Shown: piece by piece, positions 11,743-25,240 of the stretch
Layout: the number at the start of each line of letters is the position of its first letter
Numbering within the stretch: position 1 is the first letter of the stretch
DNA from: Sinonovacula constricta
Taxonomy: Eukaryota > Mollusca > Bivalvia > Cardiida > Solecurtidae
DNA: 64,000 nt
Reading direction: 5' to 3'
Assembly: GCA_007844125.1 (NCBI GenBank)
Contig: CM017561.1
Coordinates: forward strand, 22,865,260 to 22,929,259
The notes under the pieces: model-generated
What the model was told of the DNA's origin: nothing
Database searches by the model: none
Seen by the model: the letters and a program-made list of their open reading frames with translations, nothing else
Program-made: the position numbers and the translations under genes

Positions 11743-14210
11743 ATTTCCATTTGAATCTATTTTGTTTATTGCAGACTTATTCCTGCAAATTGGGATAATA
11801 TTGGAAGTTTTACCTCCCTACTGATTATACGATTATACTGATTATACTGATACATTACATACAGCATACATTATTTGTACACTCAAAGGCACCTTATATA
11901 CTTAAGATTATTATCAATTATGAATATTGATAACACATATAAAGGTAAAATATTAATATCGACAAAAACAATCGGTATTTTCTGGTATCATCTAACTGAG
12001 GTCACAGTACTAAACATCCCATCCGTTGCAAAGCAAGCCTTCATCTAAGCATGTTTTTTAAAGTTATAAGGTGAAAAGAAATTGAAAACGAAATGATTTG
12101 ATAGAACTGCTGGACCATGCCCCCACACACGTTGCTTAGATGATTTAAAATTTATATTCTATAAAATGCTAAATTATGTCCCATTACCTATTATTTATGT
12201 CATATTATGCTCTGTTACCTGTTGTTACGCTACACTATGTATAGTCTTTTGAAATAGGGATAACTTATTTCAAAACATTCATTTCAATCATTCACAACAT
12301 TAGTACTTTTTTCTTCAAACACCAATTACAGCCCGGCAGTTGTTACCTGTGAAGTCCGGATGGAAAACCTCTTGAATGCCACGATAACGACAGACGGCAT
12401 TGTCTATACGTTTGTCTTAAGATATATAATTACAATATTAAGACGGGTTGAGTCAAACAAATAGACTTCTGCTTTGTTTGCCCGAAGCTGTTCTTTGTTT
12501 TCAAGGGATAATCAATGAGAGGATATGTCATTAAATTTACAGATTTCATATTAATATTTCTTATTCTTGTCTTAGATTAGAAACGTAGACGTACGATAAA
12601 ACCTTGATGTTAATTTTCTTTCCAATTATGCATGATGACTAGTACATTTGTTTAACCGTAAATATGCGGAGAGCAAACCAGGAACTTCACGGAAGGAAAC
12701 ATTTCGTCGAGGACGCCATATTCCTGTAAAAAAATTCCTTTATGTGTATCTTCAAACCAACATAACGAAAATTACCAAGATTTATTGTTTACTTTTAATA
12801 ATTTAATGGAACTGGTTATATAATTTTCTGATTCATTGAAGGTACGAAACTGGAAGCAAAATCATTTTTTGCTCTTGATTATTTTGATGAAGATTGTAAA
12901 TGGCATATATATAATAAATCGAACATGGCATAGCAAACATACCTAATGATTTTTATCTGTGTTTTGAAAATCGTGTCAATCATAATCAATAAGTTAGGTT
13001 TTCTGTAAAATTCTTGAGCTTCCAGACCCTCTTACGCATAATGATGTCCTAATTCATCTTCTTTTTTTTCGCGGTTTCGAAACGCTTTTTGTCAATAAAT
13101 GCAGAACCATTCAACATACAAGTGTTGAGAATCAAGGCAGAAAGTGCATCAAGGCATTGTGCTACAAATATGTTTTGTTTTCAATAATTAAGCAAATCCC
13201 TGTGTTTAAAATTAGGTAATTAAACAGATTATGGAGCATTTAATGCACAAAAAATAGTCAGACAATATATTGTTTCTCACATAATAAAACATGAAACAAT
13301 TCTAAGCTCGTATATGCGTCAACATAATTGGATTTCCTTTTTTGTCTAAAATTATTTGTTGATTTCCCACCATAATTGGAAAATGAGTAAGATAGCTTAA
13401 CTGCATACTCAAATTTATTTACAAAACGAGAAGAGACAAATACAGGTAAGTACATAGCCATACCACAGTGTCAATTATTGTAATAAAAAGCTTCTTAAGT
13501 AAACAGCAAGATTTGTTTACAAGTGCCCTTCTTTATTTTATCTTTTATTACTCATTTATACCGTTTGGTTGAGAAATTATTTATTTAATCCTCATCGTAA
13601 AGACTTCATAAATACTAGTACAGACTTTGTCATATATTCTTATTGATCCAAATAACAGTGACGATGCAATGTCAAGACAACTAGACTCATTGTGTTTAAA
13701 TGTGTTTAACTCATTCGTATTTACTTACTGTACAGTTTTGTGATATTGAACCTATGGTAAATGCCTTCTAACTTCGCACTTCTTACTATAGAAAAGCTGA
13801 TCAATATGAGCATTACAATTGATAAAACCTGATTAATAAAATGATGCACATGAACATTGCTAAGATCCGATCCTAACAACAAAATTCAAGAATAAAAATA
13901 CATATACCATTGCTAAATGTAGAAATATCAAATAAGTGACATTATACCATTCGTGATAGAAAGTTAATGCGTACTACTTTTATCTGTAAAATTAGTAGAT
14001 AAGTTTCAAACAACCTAATTATGATAGATATTATTTTGTGTACTAAAGGCAAGTAATTGTATACAACAGATTCATTTTATATAAAGTTAACAAAGTACTT
14101 ATGATGTGACTAATTTCTAGGTCATACCATAAGATTATATTTTTTTTTCATAAAACAAGAAATATTATTGTAATAATATATTATATAATTATATAATATA
14201 TAAAAATGTA
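11743..14210. other. AT-rich DNA without recognisable features
   Basis: No supported gene or repeat. The frame at 13258-13461 (-) has no recognisable homology. Confidence 0.45.
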
Positions 14211-14214
14211 ATAA

Positions 14215-16267
<2,053 letters not shown>

Positions 16268-16398
16268 GTTGCTACCAGCTAATTAATGAATTATTCATTA
16301 CATTACCTTTCGCATTATCGAAACATAAGTTGTACAAAGTACAATTTTATTTTTATCATGCTTTATGTATCGTGCGCTCTGTGCTAGCGCCCTGTGTC

Positions 16399-16410
16399 TG
16401 CGCATGCGCA
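16399..16410. promoter_or_regulatory. NRF1-like palindrome TGCGCATGCGCA in LINE 5' region
   Basis: TGCGCATGCGCA fits the known NRF1 consensus (YGCGCAYGCGCR). It stands out as CpG-rich in an AT-rich window. It is conserved at the equivalent place in the inverted copy (27672-27683), just upstream of the ORF1-like region in both, so it may be the retroelement's internal promoter. Confidence 0.45.
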
Positions 16411-17889
16411 TGCCTTCAAGCTTGACCAAGACGCTAAATCGCTCAACTATTACTACCTAAATTGAACATGAAAACGTTCTGTAGCATGCCATTAATTCAA
16501 CTACATACATGGCAATAAACTACGTCGCAACCTACACAAGATTCAGTCCCTCCTATCCACAAGAGCCTTCAGCTACAAAAGGTTTTTCAGTCCTGAAGCT
16601 TTAGTCTTCCTGGTATTGACCATGCCAGTCGATGAGATATGCGTTCAGAAAACCTCATCCAATTAACGGAAGTTTACACTCTTCGACAACCAACAAGCCA
16701 AAGAACAAACACGACCGACATATGTCATGAAACCCAGTATGAACTGCACCAAATCACCGGATTATCAAGTGCCGTCTTATCAAGATTTGTTAAAGTTATA
16801 GACGAACTTTTAATCTCTACATTGTAAAACTCGTTCAAGAAAAATGACGACACATTATGCATTTCTAGAGAAATTGTGTTTAAGCGAGCTGAAACGGGTG
16901 AAAAGTGTCCAAGATGCAATCTGATGACTAGATGCAATACAAAAACATCAAACACGCATTAGGATCAAGAGTCAAATAGTAGAAACTGACCTTAAATATG
17001 CATATAGAACAAACGTTTTACAAGACAGACACGACAACAACAGTTACTGTTGCAAACAAAGAATCGGTACATTATAACATCGACAAACCTGAGATATACA
17101 TTGCAAGTCGCCGAACATATAGTGAAGTTGTCGAAACCGCAACGCCCGTTACCAGCGAAAATAAACTTATAAAGATACCAGTGTGACTAGCCATTGAACA
17201 AACCAACAAATGTCTACAACATTACAACGAAGGGGTAATACCCATAAAAGAAAGTAATTGTATTAAACTGACAGTCTTAAAACTGATAGATGGCTTATGC
17301 GATGTGTCGGATCCTCCGTCTATCCATACAAGAGTCAAATGCACGGTTGTATCATTTTCCACAGAGAGGTTGGCATTCATTGCATGAAACACATCATAAT
17401 TTTCACGGATATGAACCCTTCTACGTGGGTATGTTCTGATGTCTACTGAAACAGAGAAAAACAACCACAAAAGAAGAAAAACTACGAAATATCAAACAAC
17501 AACACAGAAGAAAAAAGACCCAAAAGGACTTTTGTACCGTAGAGTACTACGATAAAGTATTCACACTAAAGAAATGTCATCTTGTAATAAACGATTTCGC
17601 ACTGAACTACAAATCGACCAAACGACCAATAGAATTTCTCTGAAGACGTCATTATCACAAAAGATATAAAAGAAAACGACATCGATAATGCGATAAAACA
17701 AAAACAAAAAGCACCTGGAACACTATACAATTTCAAATGAGCATATTTTATACGGTGATAATTCTAAATAATGTTGTGCACTACAAAAGTATCACACGAC
17801 TGCCAGCAATTATTTAACTTGTAAAACCGTTACACAATTCCGGGAAACCCAAGACCGCCACCCAAAAAGCTATAACACTCTTACCAACC

Positions 17890-18130
17890 ATATACATTAA
17901 GAATATATAAAACAAAGTCCTATGAGCATTGCAACATATACAAAAAATGAAAAGACACAAGGCAAAGGTATTCACATGTACGCCAAATGTAAAATTGACA
18001 ACAAATCTGTAATAAGTGATTTAACAATAAGAGCAAACCCGACAGTTACCGCCTTGGAACTGTCAGTCGGCATAACTGGCCGACTGGGGTGCTTAAACCG
18101 GTTTAACAGAGCTATACTAGTTGTTTAATA
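17890..18130 (+). repeat. R1 repeat inserted in the LINE RT region
   Basis: The segment carries AAAGTCCTATGAGCATTGCA, GACAACAAATCTGTAATAAG, CCGACAGTTACCGCCTTGGA and GGGGTGCTTAAACCGGTTTA. It is absent from the equivalent place in the right arm, so it inserted after the inversion or was lost there together with the adjacent RT segment. Confidence 0.75.
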
Positions 18131-19245
18131 AGGTGCACACTACAAAGAACTAGAATGCAAGGAAAAGCTCGACGCACCTTCATAAACTGCTACACAGTCA
18201 TAATCTACTGCAAAGTGTACGTCAAGCCAGTAGGGGCGGTGGGGCTGTGTTTTATCCAGCTGGATCTATCTTCTCTTAATAAATGGACTACTAAATATAT
18301 TGTCATCAGCGCTACATGGTTCAATGATACATGCTATGAAAATAGGAAATCCAGCTCTAGCTGACGATTTGACAATACTTTCATATAATATCACATAACT
18401 ACAAGAACAGATTAACACTGCTACATCTTATATAAATAAGTGGGTATTCCAAATAAATGAATCAGCGGGTACTTTCAGTGTGCTTGGACAACCAAAACTT
18501 AATGTATTCTCTATTAACATCAATCAACACAAGCCATTATTCATCCATTCAAGGAGGAATCAAACTCCGTGCTTCTAGAAAATCAACATTTCTAAACCTT
18601 GCTCGCATTAAAAAGCCAAAGCTTCGCTGTTGGGCAGTATGGTACTATTTACTTTGATTGGAGACATCAATTCACTTGTGTTGTTATATCTAAGTAAACA
18701 TAATATCATATCTGTTGCACTCTATATGGTGCAGAATTATGTTATAATCTATGTAATAATGTCTGACTATACTGTGAGATGCCTCTAACCTGTTTAGCAA
18801 AACTAGTGTTGTGTTCGAGTTTCGGTTTTAGCTCTTTGCCTAGAGATCCTTCAAGAACCAGGCACTCCCGAGCGTACTTTCATTATTTCATTATTTGAAA
18901 CGGCATCTTATATAATTATGTAAAAACAAGGATATAAGTACACAATTTTCCTAAAAAACGGATTGGAAACGCATCGTACACAGGTGTAATAAAGTGAATT
19001 TAGCTTACACTCTCAACAAAACGACAACGAATTTATCCGCTTTAGAGATGTTCAGCATAGCCTATTGCCATCTCTACTATAGTCTGCTGCAGATAACAAT
19101 ATGCACTCTTAAGTGTCCAAACTACAACGAAACTGTTAACGTGTGCTAGCAAAATTAAAAACACAAAAGTATGCTTAAAAATCAATCACGCAATAAATGA
19201 AATATGCATTTATTAACCATCCGAGTGTTCTACATTCAAGGCAAA

Positions 19246-20210
19246 TAACCATTTTTCCTGCATTTTATGGAAATGTTTTATGCATATTATGAAAATCAAG
19301 GATCTCAATGACTTTTCTAATCTTTTTTTCAGACTTATCAGGAAATTCATTTCTGATTGTTACACCCCGGGGATGTTTCGTTGTACTCCATTGCTTTCAT
19401 TGCCTTTAAATTCCTTGATGAATGGAAAGGTCGCTGAGACTGTATAAAAAATGGGACTTAAAAGCCATAATTGGAATGTCACAGTTGAAGTTCTGTCTCA
19501 TCTCTCCAGTATTGCGCTCTATATAGGTCAGACAACTTGAGCAGTTTCCACGCCCTTTAAGTGAGATTGCACAGTACGTAAGACATCTTGATTTTTACCT
19601 TAATTATTAAATATACTAACAGCGGATAAATCTTCGACTTTTGATAGCAAAATGTTTGAATAAAATTCGATGGTTTCTTTGTGTGTCTTTTTAAGTTCAG
19701 ATTTTGACACAACTGACATATGGCGTCATGCCATTTTTATCTTATGACTTCATTGGATTTTTTTTATTATACTTCATAGCTTGGACTGTTTTATTGCAAT
19801 GTACTCTCTTATTTGGAACTGTTAGATTGCCGCGGCTTTTATCTGCTATACATATTGTACTTATGATTATAGCTTTTTATATTACTAGTCATTCTGTCTG
19901 TACATAAGTTCCATTTATCCCCCGATGCTGGTGGTAACTGTTAGTTGTCTCATTTGATAGGATATTTTTATTTACACTTTTTGATAGGAAGAGCGAGGTT
20001 GGAACGTTCAATATACCAGGTTTAAGCACCTCCAGTTGCTCAATTTGCCGGCTGATCATTCCAAACAGTAACTGCTGTTTTTTTCTTTGTGTGCGTTATT
20101 CTTCGTCTTTGTTTTTGTCACTTTTGCACTAATCATATTTGCCTTTGTCTAGAGGAAGTTCAGATTTAATTATGTGTAGTAATTCTTTAAGGACATTTTC
20201 TTAATTGGTT
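19246..20210 (+). mobile_element. Naiad-type Penelope-like element, 5'-truncated 3' end (copy B)
   Basis: It starts within the last ~60 codons of the Naiad ORF: HPAFYGNVL at about 19260 matches copy A near 57260. It then keeps the whole 3'UTR: the SECIS region (19443-19490), CTCTCCAGTATTGCGC, CAGACAACTTGAGCAGT, a CTTGGACTGTTTTATT unit, TTACTGTTAGTTG-like sequence, and the terminal core (19985-20090: GCGAGGTTGGAACG, AGGTTTAAGCACC, TTGCCGGCTGATC) with its head up to 20210. The coding part is broken. It sits directly after the LINE C-terminal remnants, as in the inverted copy. Confidence 0.8.
19443..19490 (+). pseudogene. Decayed SECIS in Naiad copy B
   Basis: Aligned with the copy A SECIS, the ATGA core is ATAA here and the stem GTGACT/AGTCAC is disrupted (GGGACT versus TGTCAC). 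The apical TTAAAAGCCATAATTGG is retained. It is a non-functional relic. Confidence 0.5.
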
Positions 20211-21739
20211 TTCTTATGTCTGCGATGTAAATATAAACATAAAAAGACGTTCGCTTGATTTCTTTAATGAAAAGTGATGTAAACATCGTTTAATCGTTTA
20301 ATTAGACCATAACGTGCTTTACAGTGAATACAAACCTTACAAAATCTGTATATTGTTGACATGTATATTTGTATTCCCTTTTGCTTCAGTGTGCTAAATG
20401 ATTTAAATTTCTTAAAAGGTACTTAATGAACTTTTACTATCCTTTATTATCTAAACACATGGCTGAAAAGACGATATCTTTAGCAGTATCCACATTTACA
20501 CAATAATAATCTAAATAATATGGTGTCCATACTTATCCTATACAGCTCATTAACGTTATAAAGCCTATATATCCTACGACCTATTTATCAGTCTGTCTTT
20601 AAACGGTTTCGTCGAAGAAATTATTATCCCCGTGCACCAATGTACCTGTATTTTTTTCTTCAAGTCCTATAGGAACAGCGCTAACATAATTTAATTACAC
20701 ATTCAAACATGTATATATGCTGTATTACAGCTGTAACCTCTTCAATAATGTTTCTTCTTGTCTTCAACGCTTATTGTTAAATTCTCCACATGGTTTCTCT
20801 TCACTGTCTTCTTATTTCAATGCCTTATTTATTATTCTTTGCGTTAATCATATACATATTACCATTGTTCTGATATCAGTCACTAACCTGTTTACAATAT
20901 AATAACATGTTTGTAAGTTCTTGTCCACAGTATTTGTAACTTATCTTTGAAAAGAGGAAACAAAATGAGACAGAGAAAGTAAGAATATATGGTTTACGTT
21001 CAAGGACATTACTACATAATACTACTGTAATAAAATGTGTTTATTTATCAAGGAAACGGGTTTTCTTTATTCAAAATATGACATGTATGGTTAGTAATAA
21101 CATTTACCTGTCGAAACCCAAATGCAATTCGCATAATATATATAACATTACCGTTTAGCCTCCCGAGCACCAAATCCGTACGCTTATGCAATTAGCTAGA
21201 AGCTGTCTAATTGGAACCTGCTTTGGATGAACCCCAGCCCCTTAATAACACGCATTTTGGTCGGAACTTTTAAGTCGCAATATTTAACTGTACTACAGAA
21301 GTTACAAAACAGTTAATATTTACCTTTACAAGGCGGATCATAAAAGCAAGTTATCGATTCTAAGTAAGTCGATTTTGTCTACATATAATTCGAATCTCGC
21401 TGTTTATTTGCGACTGTGACACAGCTTTCGTCTTAAATCCAATTCCTATAAAATAAATCTCAAATGTTAAATTATTCAATTAACAATCCTATATATTTAT
21501 TGGTTCAGCTACATTAATGTCCCGCACTTGCCAATCTAAGGAGCAGATTTATAAATCGGCACTGCTACAAATGTACACAGATTGTTCTGAACTCGACTAC
21601 ACTGCATTTTTTAGAATGCAATGTGTGTTTTTGCCGGGGTGGGGTGGGGGGAGTGGGGTGCGTGTTCATTTAAAATCTTGCGCATATCTATCGCACACCA
21701 AACGTTTAACTACTGTCTTAATAAGTGAGTCTTCACTTG

Positions 21740-21850
21740 TTTAAATGGTGTCATGTTATCTTAAAAAGAAACTATGACCATCAAAGGGCCGACTGGGCTG
21801 CTTTATCCAGATTTATGGAGCTTTAGCCTCGCTCTTACAGTTTCTTTTCA
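21740..21850 (+). repeat. Degenerate core repeat in U1
   Basis: GGGCCGACTGGGCTGCTTTA then GGAGCTTTAGCCTCGCTCTT is a decayed core. It has an orthologous counterpart at 30930-31040 in U2, so it predates the duplication. Confidence 0.6.
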
Positions 21851-22394
21851 TGGAAGGGAATTTTGTAGATTTTTCTTTGACATTTATGACGTGATAAGAA
21901 TAAATATTTAATAATAAATAAAAGAAATATCATCTTTTCAAAACAACAATTCGATGTGTATCAAATCTATCCAACTTAATATATAATAGCGATACTTTGG
22001 ATTCGTGCTGCTATAAACGTCGGAGAGAATAATTTTAAATCTTAAAATTGAAATATATAATCTGGAAATCATAAGATTCCACTAAAAATACATGTCATCA
22101 TTTTTATTTGACTTATACGCCGATTTCACAATGTTCATCTATAGTCATCTGGCAATCGTCGTATTTTCTGTTGAAGCTTCGGAATGGTTTTCTATAAATA
22201 ACCCACTATACACTCACAGACAACCTTTTGGACTACATTATTCGGTTTCGGTTGAATATACCTTTAAAGAAAAGTGTGCCTGGCATGTAACATTTATCAG
22301 ATATTCCGTTTCCCTGGTAAGATTAAACCTTATCCATCTAGATCTGAGATATCGGTTTTACTTGTGCATATCACCATGCTGATTTTAACCATAA

Positions 22395-22560
22395 TAATAA
22401 TATATGACAAAGTCCTATGAGCATTGCAACATATACCAAACTCCGAAAAGTCACTGAACAAAGGTATTTAACATGCAAGCCCATCGAAAAGTAAGATCAA
22501 ATTTGTGATGAGTCATTTAACGAAAAGAGCAAACCCGACAGTTACAGCCTTGGAATCTTA
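22395..22560 (+). repeat. R1 repeat, head portion
   Basis: AAAGTCCTATGAGCATTGCA, CATATACCAAACTCCGAAAA, TTTGTGATGAGTCATTTAAC and CCGACAGTTACAGCCTTGGA are present. It stops before the rest of the core. It is absent at the equivalent place in U2. Confidence 0.75.
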
Positions 22561-23184
22561 GTGTAAAATCATAATGCCCGTAGATTAAACAAAATCATTC
22601 CTAAAAAATCTAGCCGATCAATAAAAAAAACTGCTGTGTCGATATTAAATATAACAAAATGTCTGATAGCAGTTTCTTTATACTCCTTGCCCTTGGTCTT
22701 GGTTAAGTTGGTTTGATAAACTAAGCGCCGATTTCTAACCTTTCCTCATTTCGTACATTTTACAAAAGTAAATAAGTCTCATTGGACAGTAAAAGTCGTT
22801 ACAAACTTCAATAAATAAAAAAGCGACAGTTGAATAAACGGAGCATGTAATTTATTTCGATAATATGCAGTTACTTTTGACTTTTTTAATGTCTGCCGAA
22901 GACAAAGCCTAAATTAAATACATTTGTCTCGCTTGACATTTGTCACAAAAACAATATACATACGGAGACTTGTAACAACGAATGTGTTCACTGTAACTGT
23001 ATCTCCACCGCCATCAAGTTACACAGTTTAAGCTTAGAGAATACTTGTATAAGCAAACAATACCATTTTTAGATAGTTCCATCTATTCCAATAAAAATTG
23101 ATGTTAGCAAACTAATAGATTTAACATTTGACATTTTTGGATTTGGATTTGCCGGCATTTTTGCCGATACTGTGCAGCGACATT

Positions 23185-23408
23185 TCTATCATTTTACCAC
23201 AGGGTTATAAGGTGCCCAGGGACTGAACACGGCCGGTCCATTATACTGACACCGACGAGTCAGGCGTAATGCTGTCCCCTTAGCCCCGAGCGTTAGGAGG
23301 GAAGCCACTACTACCATTTTAAAGTCTTTGGTTTGACACTGCCGGGGTTTCAACCCACGACCTCCTGATCCGCCAGCCGACGCCCTACCACATGAGCTAT
23401 TGCGGCCG
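23185..23408 (-). repeat. tRNA-derived SINE
   Basis: Reading the - strand, a GCCGCAATAGCTCATGTGG head carries an A-box-like segment (complement of 23384-23399) and a B box GGGTTGAAACC (complement of 23346-23356) at tRNA-like spacing. A ~150-bp unrelated body follows. The GC content is well above the surroundings. It has no counterpart in duplicate U2, so it inserted after that duplication. The family is not identified. Confidence 0.7.
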
Positions 23409-23499
23409 TGAATTTTTGTTGTTGTAGGACATAGATATAAGAAAACAACTGCAACCTTATAGCATTGATTTATTTGTATGTTATCACAAGACAAAGACA

Positions 23500-23740
23500 A
23501 ACTAAGACAATAACTTATGAGTATTCCAACATATATTAAAATTTAATAAGGCATAGGACAAAGGTATCACATGTCTTTCAAATGTAAAAGTTATTCCAAA
23601 ACTGGGAAGAGACATTATATAAAATAGAGCAAACCCCACAGTTATCGCCCTGGAACGGACAATCGCAGAAAGGCCTACTGGAGTGCTTAAACAGAGTTCT
23701 AGCTCTGTTTGCTCTTACAGATATTTAAATGAAAGCAGAG
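23500..23740 (+). repeat. R1 repeat in U1 (shared with U2)
   Basis: The decayed R1 head and core (CAACATATATTAAAATTTAA, CCCACAGTTATCGCCCTGGA, GGAGTGCTTAAACAGAG) align with 33710-33990. Both run into the same GTGACGTTT and AACTGTCCA flank, so this insertion predates the U1/U2 duplication. Confidence 0.7.
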
Positions 23741-24334
23741 ACAAAAAATATCTGTTTGGAACAAAAGCTGTCCCGGTGGTGACGTTTCTTTTAGTGATAA
23801 CTATGTTCTCTGACTTTTCCTCTGCAATTTCCAATAAAACAAACTGTCCACGTCTTGATATTGTTAAACATCATTTCTAAAGATGCATTAAGTTCCTGAG
23901 CAGGAGGACCTGTTTCCAGCTTATTTGGATAACATTTGTTGAAAGAGAGGTTTGAGATTTTATATAATGTTGTTTTTTTAACTTCCGGACGTTATATATT
24001 CGTTAAGTAAGAGGTATACATTTCTAGTGTGTGCACGTGTACTTTGTGAGTCTAACGGCTGACTAGTTACAATTGTTGCATTATTTTAATGAACGTAAAA
24101 ATAATCTGGTATGTTTTTTGCTTTATTTTTATGTTTATATGGTATTGTTTTAGATTGAACATACAGCATGTGTTTATAGTTATTATGAGTTACTGTCCTG
24201 TCTGTTCAGTAGGTACCAGGATCTTTCACATAATCGTTTAACTACATATTTCATGTACCAATTACATAATTAAACTAATGTCTACCCCTGATAACCCAAC
24301 GTTTAATTGCGCTTTCAACCCTAAAAATAAAGAG

Positions 24335-25240
24335 ATTTACACAAAGGCAAAAACGGTAATTGTAAAAGTGACAAAAACAGAGACGATACATAACACACAC
24401 ACAAAAAACAACAACAGCAGTTACCAGTTTGGAACGATCAGTCGGCAAAATGATCAACTTGGGTGCTTAAAATGGATTTTTTAAGCCTCGCACTTCCTGA
24501 ATGTTTTTCTATCAAAATGTGTAAATAAAAATATCCAACCAAAGTGCGACAACTAACAGTAAGCCTCTGTTTTAGAAGTTAAAACTGATGAAATAACTTA
24601 TAAACAGACAGAATTACTAGTAATACAATAATCTTTAACCCTAAGTACAATATGTACAGCGGATAAAAGCCGCGGCAACCTAAAAGTTCCAAAATGAGAG
24701 AGTAGTTTGAAATAAAACAGCCCTAGCTATGACGTATAATAAAAACAAATAAAAAGAAGTCGTAAAATTAAAAAATGGCATGACCGTCATATGTAAGATG
24801 TGTGAAAATGTGAACTTTAAAACAACACGAAGAAACAATCGAATTCTATTCAAATATTATGTTATAAAAAGACGAGGGTTAATCCGCAATTGGCATAGTT
24901 TATAATATAGTTTTTAAATTATTCCAGATGTTATATCTAATGTGCAATCTCACGTAAAGGTCATGGACACTGCTCAAGTTGTCTGATCTTTATAGGGCAA
25001 TACTGGAAAGATGAGACAGAACTCCGACAGTGACTGTCTAATTATGGCTTTAAGTCACATTTTTCATACAGTCTCAGCGACATTTCCATTCATCGTGTAA
25101 TTTAAAAGCAGTGCAAGTAATTTAGTATATGGAAAATCTCAGGGTTGTAACCAACAGATATATATTTCTTGATAAAAGGTCAGAAAAGTCATATAGATCC
25201 TTGATTTTCTTTATCTTGTATAAAACATTTTTAATATTCG
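24335..25240 (-). mobile_element. Naiad-type Penelope-like element, 5'-truncated 3' end (copy C)
   Basis: On the - strand it begins in the last codons of the Naiad ORF (AAAATGTTTTATACAAG, then the TGCACTGCTTTTAAATTACA end, as in copy A). The 3'UTR follows with the SECIS region (25022-25067), CAGACAACTTGAGCAGTGTC, TAGGGCTGTTTTATT, TTACTGTTAGTTGTCGCACT, CAGGAAGTGCGAGG, and the terminal core and head to about 24335 (AGACGATAC, ACAAAGGCAAA). Of the three copies its 3'UTR preserves the SECIS core motifs best after copy A. Confidence 0.8.
25022..25067 (-). ncRNA. SECIS-like hairpin in Naiad copy C
   Basis: On the - strand: ATGA (complement of 25064-25067), stem GTGACT (25058 down to 25053), loop TAAAGCCATAATTAGAC with the AA motif, stem AGTCAC (25035 down to 25030), then TGTC and GGAG carrying the GA motif. 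The upper six pairs are perfect. The lower part of the stem is mismatched compared with copy A. The third pair is G-C here and G-U in copy A, a compatible change. Confidence 0.45.

Larger units (their letters stand above)
16268..19245 (+). pseudogene. Decayed LINE retrotransposon (ORF1-like region and RT), left copy
   Basis: This is a non-LTR retrotransposon relic. The 5' region (16268-16480) carries an NRF1-like palindrome. An ORF1-like region (about 16480-17190) has several broken frames that match the right-arm copy, including AETGEKCPRC near 16890 and a segment with YNIDKPEIYIASRRTYSE near 17070. RT-like sequence follows: IDNAIKQKQKAPG with NEHILYG just after (about 17680-17750) resembles the region before palm motif A in LINE RTs. 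After an R1 insert (17890-18130), NPALADDLTILSYN (18345-18387) carries the catalytic ADD of motif C, followed by a LINE-like INKWVFQINES. C-terminal remnants run to about 19240. There are many stops and frameshifts, and no apurinic-like endonuclease is recognisable. The clade is not assigned. Confidence 0.65.
16268..20210 (+). repeat. Left arm of large imperfect inverted repeat (LINE plus Naiad 3' end)
   Basis: This arm matches the reverse complement of 24335-27825. Anchors in order: the outer end AGCTAATTAATGAATTATT; TGCGCATGCGCATGC; TCAGTCCCTCCTATCCACAA; CTACAAAAGTATCACA; GGAAACGCATCGTACACAGG; AACGAAACTGTTAACGTG; the Naiad 3'UTR; and the terminal core. The left arm has about 870 extra bases (17890-18770) that the right arm lacks: an R1 insert plus LINE RT sequence. 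The spacer is about 4.1 kb. Divergence indicates an old event. Confidence 0.85.
21640..24000 (+). repeat. Duplication unit U1 (diverged copy of part of U2)
   Basis: U1 matches 30850-31040 and then 32480-34200 in the same orientation. Paired anchors: CACACCAAACGTTTAACTAC / CACACCAGACGTTTGACTAC; GACGTGATAAGAATAAATAT / GACGTAGTAAGAATAAATAT; TATAAACGTCGGAGA / AATAAACGTCAGAAA; CATGTCATCATTTTTATTTG / CATGTCATCATTTTCACTTT; TGTAACAACGAATGTGT / TGTAACAATAAATGTGT; AAACAAACTGTCCACGTC / AAACAAACTGTCCATGTC. U1 lacks the 31040-32480 segment. U2 lacks the SINE at 23185. Confidence 0.8.
20211..24334. other. Spacer between the inverted-repeat arms
   Basis: Bases 20211-21640 show nothing recognisable. From 21640 the spacer is duplication unit U1, which also occurs near 30.85-34.2 kb. 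It also holds two R1 copies and a SINE. No central transposase or RT ORF is present. Confidence 0.5.

Noticed and set aside
23189..23500. 103-codon open frame on the - strand
   Set aside because: It overlaps a tRNA-derived SINE; the frame is a by-product of the GC-rich SINE body.
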